Origin: WHTK01 sp963711035
GTDB lineage: Bacteria > Chloroflexota > Dehalococcoidia > DSTF01 > WHTK01
DNA length: 64,000 nt
Assembly: GCA_963711035.1 (NCBI GenBank)
Contig: CAVQCN010000001.1
Location: forward strand, 496,001 to 560,000
Reading direction: 5' to 3'
Below are positions 52,522 to 59,966 of this stretch, piece after piece. Below the pieces are notes generated by a model. That model worked only from the letters and a program-made list of their open reading frames with translations. It made no database searches and had not been told where the DNA came from. How positions within the stretch are numbered: the first letter of the stretch is position 1; the number at the start of each line of letters is the position of its first letter. The translations under genes and the position numbers were made by a program.

Positions 52522-52764
52522 GTGGCTAGAAACGAACGGCACGTTGTGCCCAACCGTGATGGCGGCTGGGACGTCAAGGCACCGAACGCAGATCGAGCGA
52601 GCGCACACCTTGACACTCAGGCTGACGCCATTGACCGTGCCCGGCAGATCGTCGGGAACACGGGCGGCGGTGAGGTCGTGATCCACGGAACAGACGGACG
52701 CATCCGCGACTCCGACACGGTTCCACCGGGGAACGACCCGTTCCCCCCTCGGGACACGCGCTAG
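52522..52764 (+). CDS. DUF2188 family protein
   Basis: The 80-residue protein matches DUF2188: RHVVPNRDGGWDVKAPNADR, HLDTQADAIDRARQIV, then GEVVIHGTDGRIRDSDT and a proline-rich end. Function unknown; it is a common small protein in bacteria and mobile elements. A TATAAT box lies at 52454-52459. The start is GTG 52522 without a strong ribosome site. It is the only clear rightward gene in the element. A G/C-rich hairpin (52773-52808) follows. Confidence 0.8.
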   Translation: MARNERHVVPNRDGGWDVKAPNADRASAHLDTQADAIDRARQIVGNTGGGEVVIHGTDGRIRDSDTVPPGNDPFPPRDTR

Positions 52765-52837
52765 CGTAGGGAGACCCCGGCAACGTTTGAGAAGGCCGCG
52801 CCGGGGTCACTCCCGCAGTTCTAACGTGAATGGCTCA

Positions 52838-53188
52838 TCAGAAGACGCGAACCGGCTCGGCTACCACCCAAACCGCCTCTTGAGGCGCGCCGACTTCCGC
52901 ATAATTCTCGAAAAAGACGCGGCGTAATTCCTGGACGATTGCGTCTATAGCATTATCGTCGTAGTCCATAATAGGGATGTCGGTGAACGCAATCGCGATT
53001 ACATCGTCGACGATCTGACTCTCTTGGTCATACCAATAGCCGATGAAGGGTGAATCAGTGAAGCGACAAAACGTTGCGCCACCGAAACGATCGGTCACCC
53101 AATCTCTGACAACCGATGCTGCTGCTTGCTGGGGAACGTCGTTGACGGGCAAATGGATGGAAAGCCTTGTATGGGTAGCCTCTGCCAT
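52838..53188 (-). CDS. Hypothetical protein (116 aa)
   Basis: The acidic soluble protein begins MAEATHTRLSIHLPVNDVP and contains FCRFTDSPFIGYWYDQES. Its ATG directly follows the stop of the gene at 53189, so the two are coupled. I recognise no family. The adjacent small-gene pair could be a toxin-antitoxin-like or regulatory module, but nothing in the sequence proves this. Confidence 0.55.
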   Translation of the reverse strand: MAEATHTRLSIHLPVNDVPQQAAASVVRDWVTDRFGGATFCRFTDSPFIGYWYDQESQIVDDVIAIAFTDIPIMDYDDNAIDAIVQELRRVFFENYAEVGAPQEAVWVVAEPVRVF

Positions 53189-53470
53189 CTAGGCGGTTTT
53201 TCTAGTTCCCAACCATCCGCGCCGTTTCGCCTGCTCACGAGGGGATGATTCACTTAGCGACGTGATCTCAATCACCTGGTATTTGAAGGAAGCAAGGAGC
53301 GCCTGGACTCGCTCAGTATGAGCGAAGCGGTCTGGCAGCACGAGGACCCTACCCGAGACAATTTCGTACTCGAAGGGAGCATCCGTCCCCTCGGTGAGTA
53401 CTTCTGTAGCCTTGATCAACTCGCCCTTGGACTCGAAAGCATAGCCATGGCGATGTGTCTTGTTCCTCAT
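53189..53470 (-). CDS. Hypothetical protein (93 aa)
   Basis: The protein begins MRNKTHRHGYAFESKGELIKA and has a basic C-terminus (REQAKRRGWLGTRKTA). ATG 53470 is chosen; GAGG lies further upstream than ideal. The stop is next to the start of the downstream gene. No family recognised. Confidence 0.5.
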   Translation of the reverse strand: MRNKTHRHGYAFESKGELIKATEVLTEGTDAPFEYEIVSGRVLVLPDRFAHTERVQALLASFKYQVIEITSLSESSPREQAKRRGWLGTRKTA

Positions 53471-53696
53471 TTGGAGTGATCCTCGAATCCATTCTTGTTC
53501 AACTCCAATTTCGGCCACCCAAAGCCGCCGCTGAATAGCTATCGAAAGCATCAAATGTCGACGCCCTCGACCTATCGCGGCGAGCACGAACTCATAAGGT
53601 CTTTGGTGGCTTCGGTGGGTTTCGCGTCACTGACGCGATCTTTTGCGCCCAACTGGGAAGTGCGCAAGGCAGTATAGGCAGAGCTCAGAATCGAAG

Positions 53697-54047
53697 TCAA
53701 CGGACCTTTGTCGAATCGAAAGCTCCACGACAGCGCGGACGCCCGCAATTTTGGGTATCCGGATGCGACCAGAACCAGACGCCACGCCTAGAGCGGTCCT
53801 GTTCACAGTGCGCGACCCGGTTGCGCTTCCGAGCGATGGCGTCGAAGCGACGCGACCACCAACTCTGATCGTCTTGAAGCGTTCGCCCCGTTGAAAGGAA
53901 AAGACGCTCGCCTTCACTTAAGAGGTCGTATGCGGTCAGTTCGGGGTAGTGCTTCGGTCGGGGACGGGCCGGCTTCGTCTTCTGCGGCATGTCATCGGCG
54001 GTGCCGACGATGAATGTCTTGCCTTCGATTTCAATTGTTCGTTTCAT
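53697..54047 (-). CDS. Hypothetical protein (116 aa) following the excisionase
   Basis: The protein starts MKRTIEIEGKTFIVGTADDM; its middle (HYPELTAYDLLSEGERLFLS) is helical and its C-terminus basic. AAGGAG lies nine bases before the ATG, within the end of the excisionase gene, whose stop is directly adjacent. No family recognised. Bases 53471-53696 show no gene. Confidence 0.5.
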   Translation of the reverse strand: MKRTIEIEGKTFIVGTADDMPQKTKPARPRPKHYPELTAYDLLSEGERLFLSTGRTLQDDQSWWSRRFDAIARKRNRVAHCEQDRSRRGVWFWSHPDTQNCGRPRCRGAFDSTKVR

Positions 54048-54269
54048 CTATTGGTACTCCTTGCTTGCAGCATCGGCGCGAGCTGTCGCTGCCAGTTCTT
54101 CCAGCCGCTGGATCAACATTGCTCTAGGAATCCGCCAGACCTGGGGCGACAACTTCACGACGGGAATCTTGTCGGCCTTGATCAGGTTGTAGACGGTGTG
54201 GCGGTTGACGCCGAGCAAATCGGCAGCCTCTTTGACCGTGAGCAAAGGTCGAACGGTCGTCTCGTTCAC
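54048..54269 (-). CDS. Excisionase-like helix-turn-helix protein
   Basis: The 73-residue protein has an HTH_17/MerR-like excisionase fold: LLTVKEAADLLGVNRHTVYNLIKADKIPVVKL followed by WRIPRAMLIQRLEELA. Such proteins bend DNA at attachment sites to favour excision or act as transcription regulators. The GTG start overlaps the stop of the upstream gene (GTGA). Its presence with the integrase supports a mobile element. Confidence 0.85.
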   Translation of the reverse strand: MNETTVRPLLTVKEAADLLGVNRHTVYNLIKADKIPVVKLSPQVWRIPRAMLIQRLEELAATARADAASKEYQ

Positions 54270-54571
54270 GATCTCGCCAAAACCTCGTTGGCGAAGTCGA
54301 GCAACGCTTCTCGTTCCGTCGCGGTCCGTTCCCGTCCAACCGTCTCGACCGTGACGAGCTGATCGACAACCTGACGCGCGGGGCGCCCGGCCATGCTCGG
54401 GATGAGCGTCAACGTCGCCGTTAGGCTCCGGAGCCCCTTCGTGTACTTGGCGTGACCGTTCGATCTCGCGAGCTGTAGAAGGTCCACACAGACACTCCGT
54501 GAGCCGCTCTCGTCCAAATCTGAGCCTTGGGCGCCCTGGGGGTGAGGGGTTGGTATGGCAGTTTTCATCAT
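54266..54571 (-). CDS. Hypothetical protein (101 aa)
   Basis: The start is MMKTAIPTPHPQGAQGSDL at 54571 or 54568. The protein has segments LTATLTLIPSMAGRPARQVVDQLV and RTATEREALLDFANEVLA. Its start overlaps the stop of the preceding gene and its stop overlaps the excisionase start, so it is embedded in a coupled operon. No family recognised. Confidence 0.55.
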   Translation of the reverse strand: MMKTAIPTPHPQGAQGSDLDESGSRSVCVDLLQLARSNGHAKYTKGLRSLTATLTLIPSMAGRPARQVVDQLVTVETVGRERTATEREALLDFANEVLARS

Positions 54572-54768
54572 CACAGCGACTCGATCTCGATGCCGCGAAT
54601 CAGGCAAGCACTCGCTAGCAGTAGGGCGCCTTCCCGAGTCGTTTCCCGTGCCTGTATGCCGGCTTCGTCGAGCGGCTTTTCAGCGTCTTCGCGTTGGGCA
54701 CGCTCAACGATCCGCTTGAACCGTCGTGCCTGTTCGATCTCGTCTTCCGTTACTGGCGGAAGGTTCAT
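54571..54768 (-). CDS. Small helical hypothetical protein (65 aa)
   Basis: The protein begins MNLPPVTEDEIEQARRFKRI and is a charged helical protein. AGGA lies nine bases before the ATG. It overlaps the downstream gene at TGATG. No family recognised. Confidence 0.55.
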   Translation of the reverse strand: MNLPPVTEDEIEQARRFKRIVERAQREDAEKPLDEAGIQARETTREGALLLASACLIRGIEIESL

Positions 54769-54910
54769 AGGTCAGCATCCTTTCTAGTTGGCGCACGACA
54801 CGATGTCGGCGTATCGCGCCCGGTGATGACGGCGACGGTCCTGACCAACCGAGCCGAACCAGCTTGCGCTTGCGAAGGAGTCGCCGGTCTGTTCTTGTGT
54901 CAGCATTCAT
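54704..54910 (-). CDS. Possible small basic protein (68 aa)
   Basis: The frame from ATG 54910 encodes MNADTRTDRRLLRKRKLVRL and RRHRVVRQLERMLTYEP. It overlaps the next gene by 65 bases and lacks a clear ribosome site, so it is doubtful, though a basic protein at this point in an operon is plausible. Confidence 0.3.
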   Translation of the reverse strand: MNADTRTDRRLLRKRKLVRLGWSGPSPSSPGAIRRHRVVRQLERMLTYEPSASNGRRDRTGTTVQADR

Positions 54911-55107
54911 CGTCTCGACTTTCGTTCTGAAATGGTGGGAGCCGGCAAGCGGGGCGTCTACCGCCGAGCTTCCGCCCCGTTGCCGAAATGCTCCCCGGCC
55001 GGGGACGCAAATCCGACCGTTCTTGGATTGGCGGGGACGGAGCGCTATCGCCAAACGCCCCGCCCCCGGGGATCGCCGCCGCCGGAGTGAAAACGGCGAC
55101 TTGAAAA

Positions 55108-55317
55108 CTACTTCCCGAAGATTCGCGACAAGAGGCCGCGTTTCCTCGGTGCCTGTTCGCCGTCCGTCGAAGCGTCTGCCGGGACCGGAAGCGATGACGC
55201 ATCGACAACGCGAATCGCTTTCAGGCCAGGGTCAAACGATTCGTCAAGGATCGTCAGAATCCCTTCAAGCGCCCAGGCAGCGCGAACAATCGGCGCCGGA
55301 TCGTTTTCCGGAGCCAT
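55108..55317 (-). CDS. Small protein directly after the capsid gene (69 aa)
   Basis: The frame starts right after the capsid stop and encodes MAPENDPAPIVRAAWALEG, with a basic end RKRGLLSRIFGK. Position suggests co-translation with the capsid, as for head-decoration or head-completion proteins, but no similarity is evident. Bases 54911-55107 show no gene. Confidence 0.5.
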   Translation of the reverse strand: MAPENDPAPIVRAAWALEGILTILDESFDPGLKAIRVVDASSLPVPADASTDGEQAPRKRGLLSRIFGK

Positions 55318-56619
55318 TTAGACGACGCCGAACCGGAAGGCGTCTTTGTTGGAAACGCCAACGTCGAACCGAGCCCTAAGCCAGATGCCGATCTCGTCGG
55401 TATCGGCGTAGCGGTCTTCACTTATCTGCAATGTCAGATCGCGGCGGACTGCCAGGATCATCTGGCTCCAATCGCCGATCGCGTAAACGATGTTGCCGTC
55501 GGTGCCGTCGTCCGGCATGAACTCCGAGATCGCCGTCTGCACGTTCAGGATGCGGTCAGCAGCGCCGCCGAATCCCCCATCGGACGACCACATAAACCGC
55601 CCGTTAGCATCGACGAGCTTCCTCGTCTTCTTCTCGGATTGGGAATTGAAGACGTAACGGCAGTTTGGCGCCTGGCGGTACTGGCCCGGTAGGGCGTAGT
55701 ACAAATCGAGGACCTTCGGAGCGGTGCCTTCGGCGGAAGTCGTATTCGAGATCGTGTTTGACGTGGAACCTTCAACGTCCACGGTTCCGATCTCGTCTTC
55801 CGTTTGCGAACCGTCCGTCGCCGTCGGCATGTTCGTCAAGCCGAGACAGTTCGCAGCGATGCCGTCGCCGGCGATCATCTGCGATTCCAGCGAAAGCGCG
55901 TAGTTACGGGCGCCGTCCGTCGCGAGGAAATTCTCCAAGGTCGCGGCGTCTTCGAAAATGTCCCTGCCGAGCCGGACGCCGCCTCGGTACTTGCGACCCT
56001 GTAGCGTGAACTGACCGAATGTCGGTTCGTTGATGCCGTCGGTTGAGCCGGGTACTTCCGCGACCATCGATCCGACGAACGCATCGGTATAGATCGATGG
56101 TGACGAACCGTGCGCTTGTGCGCGTGGGCGGACGAATGGCCAGCCGGTAACATCGACGCGAGTTGCCAGACCGACGATTTCGCTGAAGGCTGGCAGCCGG
56201 GTGATAATCGCATCGCGGAAGTCGCCGGGCAGCAAGTCGCCGCCGGCAGTTCCGGAACCGCCGTAGAGCGTTTGATGCTCCAAGCGTGCCTCATGTAGCT
56301 CGGGTGGGTCGTACCGGCCCCGACTCGCGAGACGCTCCATGAACGCTGTTTTGTAGCTCTCGGAGTAGATAGCAGGATCGTTGTGAATGGCGGTGTCGCG
56401 CCCGTTGCGGTTGAGCAACGGATTACGCGGCGTGTTCATGTCCAACGAAGCCTCTTCGACTTCGTGCCGAAGCGATGCGGTTTCGCGCATGCCGAGTTCC
56501 TCTTCGGCTTCCTCAAGAAGCTTCAGCGCCTTCGTTCTGTCGCCGTTTTGTAAAGCGGCTCTGGCTTGCGACCGAAGAAACATCAGTCGCTCCGGATTGT
56601 ACTTTCGTGCAGTAGTCAA
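55318..56619 (-). CDS. HK97-type phage major capsid protein
   Basis: The 433-residue protein has the layout of HK97-fold capsids. Residues 1-60 form a charged helical segment like a delta/scaffold domain (LRSQARAALQNGDRTKALKLLEEAEEEL), followed by a linker and the body with GGDLLPGDFRDAIITRLPAFSEIVGLATRVDV, a late RYVFNSQSEKKTRKLVDANGRFMW, and the closing IGIWLRARFDVGVSNKDAFRFGVV. TTG start at 56619, with AAGGA nine bases upstream. No prohead protease, portal or terminase is encoded nearby. Confidence 0.85.
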   Translation of the reverse strand: MTTARKYNPERLMFLRSQARAALQNGDRTKALKLLEEAEEELGMRETASLRHEVEEASLDMNTPRNPLLNRNGRDTAIHNDPAIYSESYKTAFMERLASRGRYDPPELHEARLEHQTLYGGSGTAGGDLLPGDFRDAIITRLPAFSEIVGLATRVDVTGWPFVRPRAQAHGSSPSIYTDAFVGSMVAEVPGSTDGINEPTFGQFTLQGRKYRGGVRLGRDIFEDAATLENFLATDGARNYALSLESQMIAGDGIAANCLGLTNMPTATDGSQTEDEIGTVDVEGSTSNTISNTTSAEGTAPKVLDLYYALPGQYRQAPNCRYVFNSQSEKKTRKLVDANGRFMWSSDGGFGGAADRILNVQTAISEFMPDDGTDGNIVYAIGDWSQMILAVRRDLTLQISEDRYADTDEIGIWLRARFDVGVSNKDAFRFGVV

Positions 56620-56810
56620 TTTCTTGTTTCCTTCTTGTAATCGTTGAATGTAGGGCCAACCGCATTTCGTAGCTTGTCGCCCGCGCTCGCGCTAAAGACT
56701 CGATCAAAGTCGGCGTGGCGTAAAGGGCAAAGACGAAGCGCTTGAAACGGATCGGCGCCCGTTGTGCCGGACCTGATCGCGGCCCAGGGCACGTTTCTAG
56801 ATTCAGGCAT
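56616..56810 (-). CDS. Possible small protein before the capsid gene (64 aa)
   Basis: The frame from ATG 56810 encodes MPESRNVPWAAIRSGTTGA and ends overlapping the capsid TTG start (ATTGA), which suggests coupling. It lacks a ribosome site. No family recognised. Confidence 0.35.
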   Translation of the reverse strand: MPESRNVPWAAIRSGTTGADPFQALRLCPLRHADFDRVFSASAGDKLRNAVGPTFNDYKKETRN

Positions 56811-57119
56811 AGTGAGGCGCTTTGGGAAGAGCTTTCCCCTGACAATTGCCTGATGATTTAAAATGGTTAGCGAAAAGTTAGGAAGGGCTGGCGGCGTCGA
56901 AGAAGCTCTCAAACGGCCGGGGGTGACTTGACTAGACGAAGCGCCCTTTCTGCCCCGTGTCCGCCATCGTCGCCGACCCCATTTAAATGGGATCGAAAAC
57001 GGCACGAACCAGGCCACGAAAATTGGGGACCCCTCGATGGACCAGACAGTACGAAATCCGTTCACGATCAGAAACGGGGTATACCCCGGTAAGCGGTTTA
57101 CAAGACCGCACGTCATAGG

Positions 57120-57300
57120 ACGATTTTGAATCTAGATCGCGACGGATTTAATTCGGTGGCAATACGATACGCAATAACCGTATCGTGGAATGTTTAAGTC
57201 TGAACGTTATAGCGTGCCTCTTATTTGCGCTATACGTAGCGAATTTCGAGCCACAAATAAGCGATTTTTCGCCTAATTACGGGACGAATAACGGGAGTTG
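57120..57300. other. A/T-rich palindromic region
   Basis: This non-coding stretch is much richer in A/T than its surroundings. It contains ACGATACG/CGTATCGT (57164-57171, 57179-57186) and a nested cruciform: CTTATTTG/CAAATAAG (57220-57227, 57254-57261) enclosing CGCTA/TAGCG (57228-57232, 57237-57241). It could be a replication origin, packaging site or control region. The stretch 56811-57479 has no convincing gene. Confidence 0.5.
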
Positions 57301-57479
57301 AGCATGACAAGACATGAGCTGCAAGCGACGAAGGAGCGTGCGGCGATTGTCGAAGTCACGCGCAAGCTCCGTTGATTCGGCCGTAGATTAGGCGATCTAG
57401 GAACCGGGCCGCCCTGGGGAGCGCCCTGTGTCAGTTCGATCCCCCGGCAGCCTTGAAGTAGCCCCGTCAGAGTACGGGC

Positions 57480-57965
57480 TCACGATGTAATGAGGGAATC
57501 TAGTCGCGCCGCCGCGTCGTGCATGAGTTGAATGACCGGACAATAACCGAAGCCCCTGGCCTCGTATGTCTGTGACTCGAATTCAAGGGCTCTAAGAGCA
57601 TCTAGGCGAGTCGTTTCCTTTCCGTAGTCGCGGCGAAGCACGGCCAAGACATTCTCAGCGTCTATCGCAACGCCCTCGCGAGTTTCTTGGCATCGAACGG
57701 ACAAGATGTCCAGAAGCTGAGCATAGGGGCGTAGGGATTCGACGGACGGCTCTTGCCCAGTATCCGCCGTGTAGAGCAGTTCCTCTGGGCGACGCCCTAT
57801 GGGTGTGGGAGTCGAAGAATCGGGCGAAGGCAATTCTGGCAGGACCAACGTGCCGGTCGGTCGGAACGCAGACAGGTCGTGAGTTGGCGTCGGCGCTGGG
57901 AGTGCCGACTGGCAGCCAATCACGGCTCCTGCAATCAGACCAATCCAAATGTTTCGCAGAATCAA
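57480..57965 (-). CDS. Putative lipoprotein (161 aa)
   Basis: From TTG 57965 the protein has a typical signal: MILRN, a hydrophobic helix WIGLIAGAVIGC with lipobox cysteine, then a Pro/Thr-rich linker and a helical domain (VESLRPYAQLLDILSVRCQE). GAGAAG lies four bases before the TTG. Longer starts up to 58205 would hide the signal peptide. It should be exported and lipidated. No family recognised; cargo of the younger element. Confidence 0.6.
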   Translation of the reverse strand: MILRNIWIGLIAGAVIGCQSALPAPTPTHDLSAFRPTGTLVLPELPSPDSSTPTPIGRRPEELLYTADTGQEPSVESLRPYAQLLDILSVRCQETREGVAIDAENVLAVLRRDYGKETTRLDALRALEFESQTYEARGFGYCPVIQLMHDAAARLDSLITS

Positions 57966-58311
57966 CGTTCTTCTCTTGACGAATAATCGGCAAAGACTCG
58001 CGTGAGATAAAGTCGAGAGAAAGGTCTCGTGTCGTCTCGTTGCGGACCGAACCGTCATGAGGAGCGCCCTGTGGGCACCGACGACGGGGACGAAGAACCA
58101 AGAACCTGGAAGGTTCATTCGAGGCGAACCGTTCCGCCCTCGCGTGATGGTGCGTTGCGCGCCCTGTGTGCCAGGACCGATCCGATGAGGTCCCGGCCAT
58201 GACACCTAGGGCGCTCCCCGAATCCCATCCTGCCAAAACCAATCGAACCGAAACGTAAACGTTTAACGTATACGTACACTATAGGGAAGCTTTCATGACA
58301 CCTTTTCGGTC

Positions 58312-59394
58312 CTACGGAGACAGCGCCGCGTCCAGACCGGCGATCGCTTGCGCTTCCAGTCCTAGGGCCGGAATCACGTGCGAATAGGTGTCGAGCGTGA
58401 TCGTTATGCGTGAGTGGCCAAGCAACGATGAAACGATCTTCGGATGAACGTTCTGACTCAATAAGAACGTCGCGAAGCCATGACGGAGATCGTGGAAGCG
58501 GACCTTAACGCCTGCGTTCCTGCAAATCGTCGTCCAGGATCGTCGTAGGTTGCTGTCGTCGATCGGCGTACCGATTGCCGACGTGAAGACGAGGCCGCTA
58601 TCTGTCCATGCTGGACCGAGTAGTAGACGTTGTTCGTTCTGTCGCTTGCGGTGCTGACGTAGAAGATCGACCGTTGCCGGTGTGAGCGGAATACGTCGAT
58701 GACCGCTCTTCGTCTTCGACTTGCGGACGGAAAGCGCCGCGCCGTCTAAGTCAACGTCTTCCCATCGCAGCGATAGCAGCTCGCCTTGACGGGCGCCCGT
58801 GTATGCAGCTACGGCGACGAGGGCAGCTAGGGGCGTAGAGGCTGCCGCCTCGATGATCCTGCGGGTCTGCTCGGGCGTCGGCGGATGCGGTTCATACGTA
58901 GCAGCACGGGGCGCCAACTTCTTAGATGCCGGATTCTCGGGGATCAGGTGGAACGTCTCGACCGCATCGGTCAGCGCCATTCTCAACACTCGATGAACAT
59001 TAAGGGCCGTCTTCGCGCTCAGGCCGCGCTCGCGCATCTTCACGTAGACGCCCTGTACCTGCATCGGAGTTAGCTTCTGTAGCGGTGTGTCGCCGACCTC
59101 ACGGCTTACATGGGCGATCAGGGACTCATACCGCGTCTTCGTTGAGGGCGCTACCTGAACGCCTTCGAGCCAGTGATCGAGGTAGGAGCGAACCGTTTCC
59201 TTCGCTGGCGTGAGGGAAGCGCCACCCTCCTTCGCCCGCTTGGTGACTAGCTCCGCCTCAAGTGTCTTCGCGTCGTCGCGGGTACGTGCGGATCGCTTGC
59301 GCTGACGACGGTTGCCGTTGGCGTCTACGTAATTGATTACGGCGTAGTAGCCAACGATCTTGCCCTGGTTGTTCTTGCGAGGGAAGACAGCCAT
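58312..59394 (-). CDS. int: Tyrosine-type site-specific integrase
   Basis: The 360-residue integrase has an N-terminal arm-binding domain (residues 1-60, MAVFPRKNNQGKIVGYYAVI), a SAM-like core-binding domain (about 65-165) and a catalytic domain with Arg in YTGARQGELLSLRWED, RFHDLRHGFATFLL, and LLGHSRITITLDTYSH with the nucleophile Tyr. All catalytic residues are present, so it should be active. It reads away from the tRNA-Trp gene, whose 3' part is the attachment site. A 46-codon gene is coupled upstream. Confidence 0.95.
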   Translation of the reverse strand: MAVFPRKNNQGKIVGYYAVINYVDANGNRRQRKRSARTRDDAKTLEAELVTKRAKEGGASLTPAKETVRSYLDHWLEGVQVAPSTKTRYESLIAHVSREVGDTPLQKLTPMQVQGVYVKMRERGLSAKTALNVHRVLRMALTDAVETFHLIPENPASKKLAPRAATYEPHPPTPEQTRRIIEAAASTPLAALVAVAAYTGARQGELLSLRWEDVDLDGAALSVRKSKTKSGHRRIPLTPATVDLLRQHRKRQNEQRLLLGPAWTDSGLVFTSAIGTPIDDSNLRRSWTTICRNAGVKVRFHDLRHGFATFLLSQNVHPKIVSSLLGHSRITITLDTYSHVIPALGLEAQAIAGLDAALSP

Positions 59395-59535
59395 CTAACG
59401 CCCCGCTTCCTGTAGCTCGCGCCAAGCATGTTCCAGCTCTTCTCGCGTCCAGTGACGGAGATCGCAAGCCGGCGTGAGCATTGCCAGACGGCCCTTCCAG
59501 TTGACGATGAGGTGAATCAGGATTGCTTTCGACAT
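59395..59535 (-). CDS. Small protein coupled to the integrase (46 aa)
   Basis: The frame encodes MSKAILIHLIVNWKGRLAML, then DLRHWTREELEHAWRELQEAG. AAGGA lies eight bases before the ATG and the stop directly precedes the integrase ATG, so it is very likely translated. The size and position suggest a recombination-directionality or regulatory factor; this is inference only. Confidence 0.65.
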   Translation of the reverse strand: MSKAILIHLIVNWKGRLAMLTPACDLRHWTREELEHAWRELQEAGR

Positions 59536-59769
59536 TCTGCCGTTCCTTGTCTGCTAGTGGGGAACGGCATTGGTAAGATGCTTCATGCCGCGCCCCTGGT
59601 CCGATCAGGTGGCGTTGGAAGGGACTCGGTTGACGCGCCAACGTCGCCGGGTCCCGTTTTCTTGTTTGCTTACTCGATAATTCGCCCTCGCTTTGATTCC
59701 GCCAGTCGCGAACGATCGTCGTCCCGTGGCGGTGTCTACTTATTAGTATCGGCTACGTTCCATAATACT

Positions 59770-59789
59770 TGATTGCCATCTGATTGCCA
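59770..59789 (+). repeat. Paired TGATTGCCA repeats, right end of the younger element
   Basis: TGATTGCCA at 59770-59778 and 59781-59789, 11-bp period, identical in unit and spacing to the pair at 51554. They lie 55 bases from attachment copy 3. Confidence 0.6.
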
Positions 59790-59803
59790 AACCGGGCGTC
59801 AAC

Positions 59804-59829
59804 CAAAAGAAAAGCGCCCCGGAGGGCGC
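59804..59829 (-). terminator. Terminator for the tRNA-Ala/tRNA-Trp transcript, supplied by the element
   Basis: Reading leftward, GCGCCC pairs with GGGCGC around TCCG and is followed by TTTTCTTTT. It lies inside the element, just downstream of the tRNA-Trp 3' end. Confidence 0.7.
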
Positions 59830-59843
59830 CATTTGAATCTAGA

Positions 59844-59890
59844 TTTGGCAGGAGTGGAGGGACTCGAACCCCCGACCGGCGGTTTTGGAG
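59844..59890. repeat. Attachment repeat copy 3, within the intact tRNA-Trp
   Basis: The third identical 47-base copy is part of the complete tRNA gene and marks the integration site next to the younger element's integrase. Confidence 0.92.
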
Positions 59891-59921
59891 ACCGCTGCTC
59901 TACCAGCTGAGCTACACTCCT
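59846..59921 (-). tRNA. tRNA-Trp (CCA anticodon)
   Basis: The leftward transcript folds as a cloverleaf: acceptor AGGAGTG/CACTCCT, D-arm GCTC/GAGC, anticodon stem GCGGT/ACCGC with loop CTCCAAA (anticodon CCA), T-arm GGGGG TTCGAGT CCCTC, discriminator G and encoded CCA. It is the integration target of two elements. Confidence 0.95.
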
Positions 59922-59966
59922 GCGCGAGGCCGCCCCGACAAGTCGGGGCGGACGAGTGGGAGATTT

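Larger units (their letters stand above)
51392..59843. mobile_element. Younger tRNA-Trp-integrated element with a capsid gene (about 8.45 kb)
   Basis: The element is bounded by the second and third tRNA-Trp repeats. It encodes an intact tyrosine integrase next to the tRNA, an excisionase-like protein, many small unknown proteins mostly on one strand, and an HK97-type major capsid protein. No terminase, portal, protease, tail, lysis or replication gene is recognisable. Base composition is visibly lower in G+C than the flanks, especially 51.5-54 kb and 57.1-57.3 kb. A phage satellite or remnant prophage is the natural reading. Confidence 0.82.

Noticed and set aside
53188..53189. Adjacent small genes at 52838 and 53189 as a toxin-antitoxin pair
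   Set aside because: Only the coupling supports it; neither protein shows a toxin or antitoxin motif.
57304..57375. 23-codon rightward frame MTRHELQATKERAAIVEVTR
   Set aside because: It has a weak GGGAG ribosome site but is very short and isolated; it could be the stub of a lost gene.
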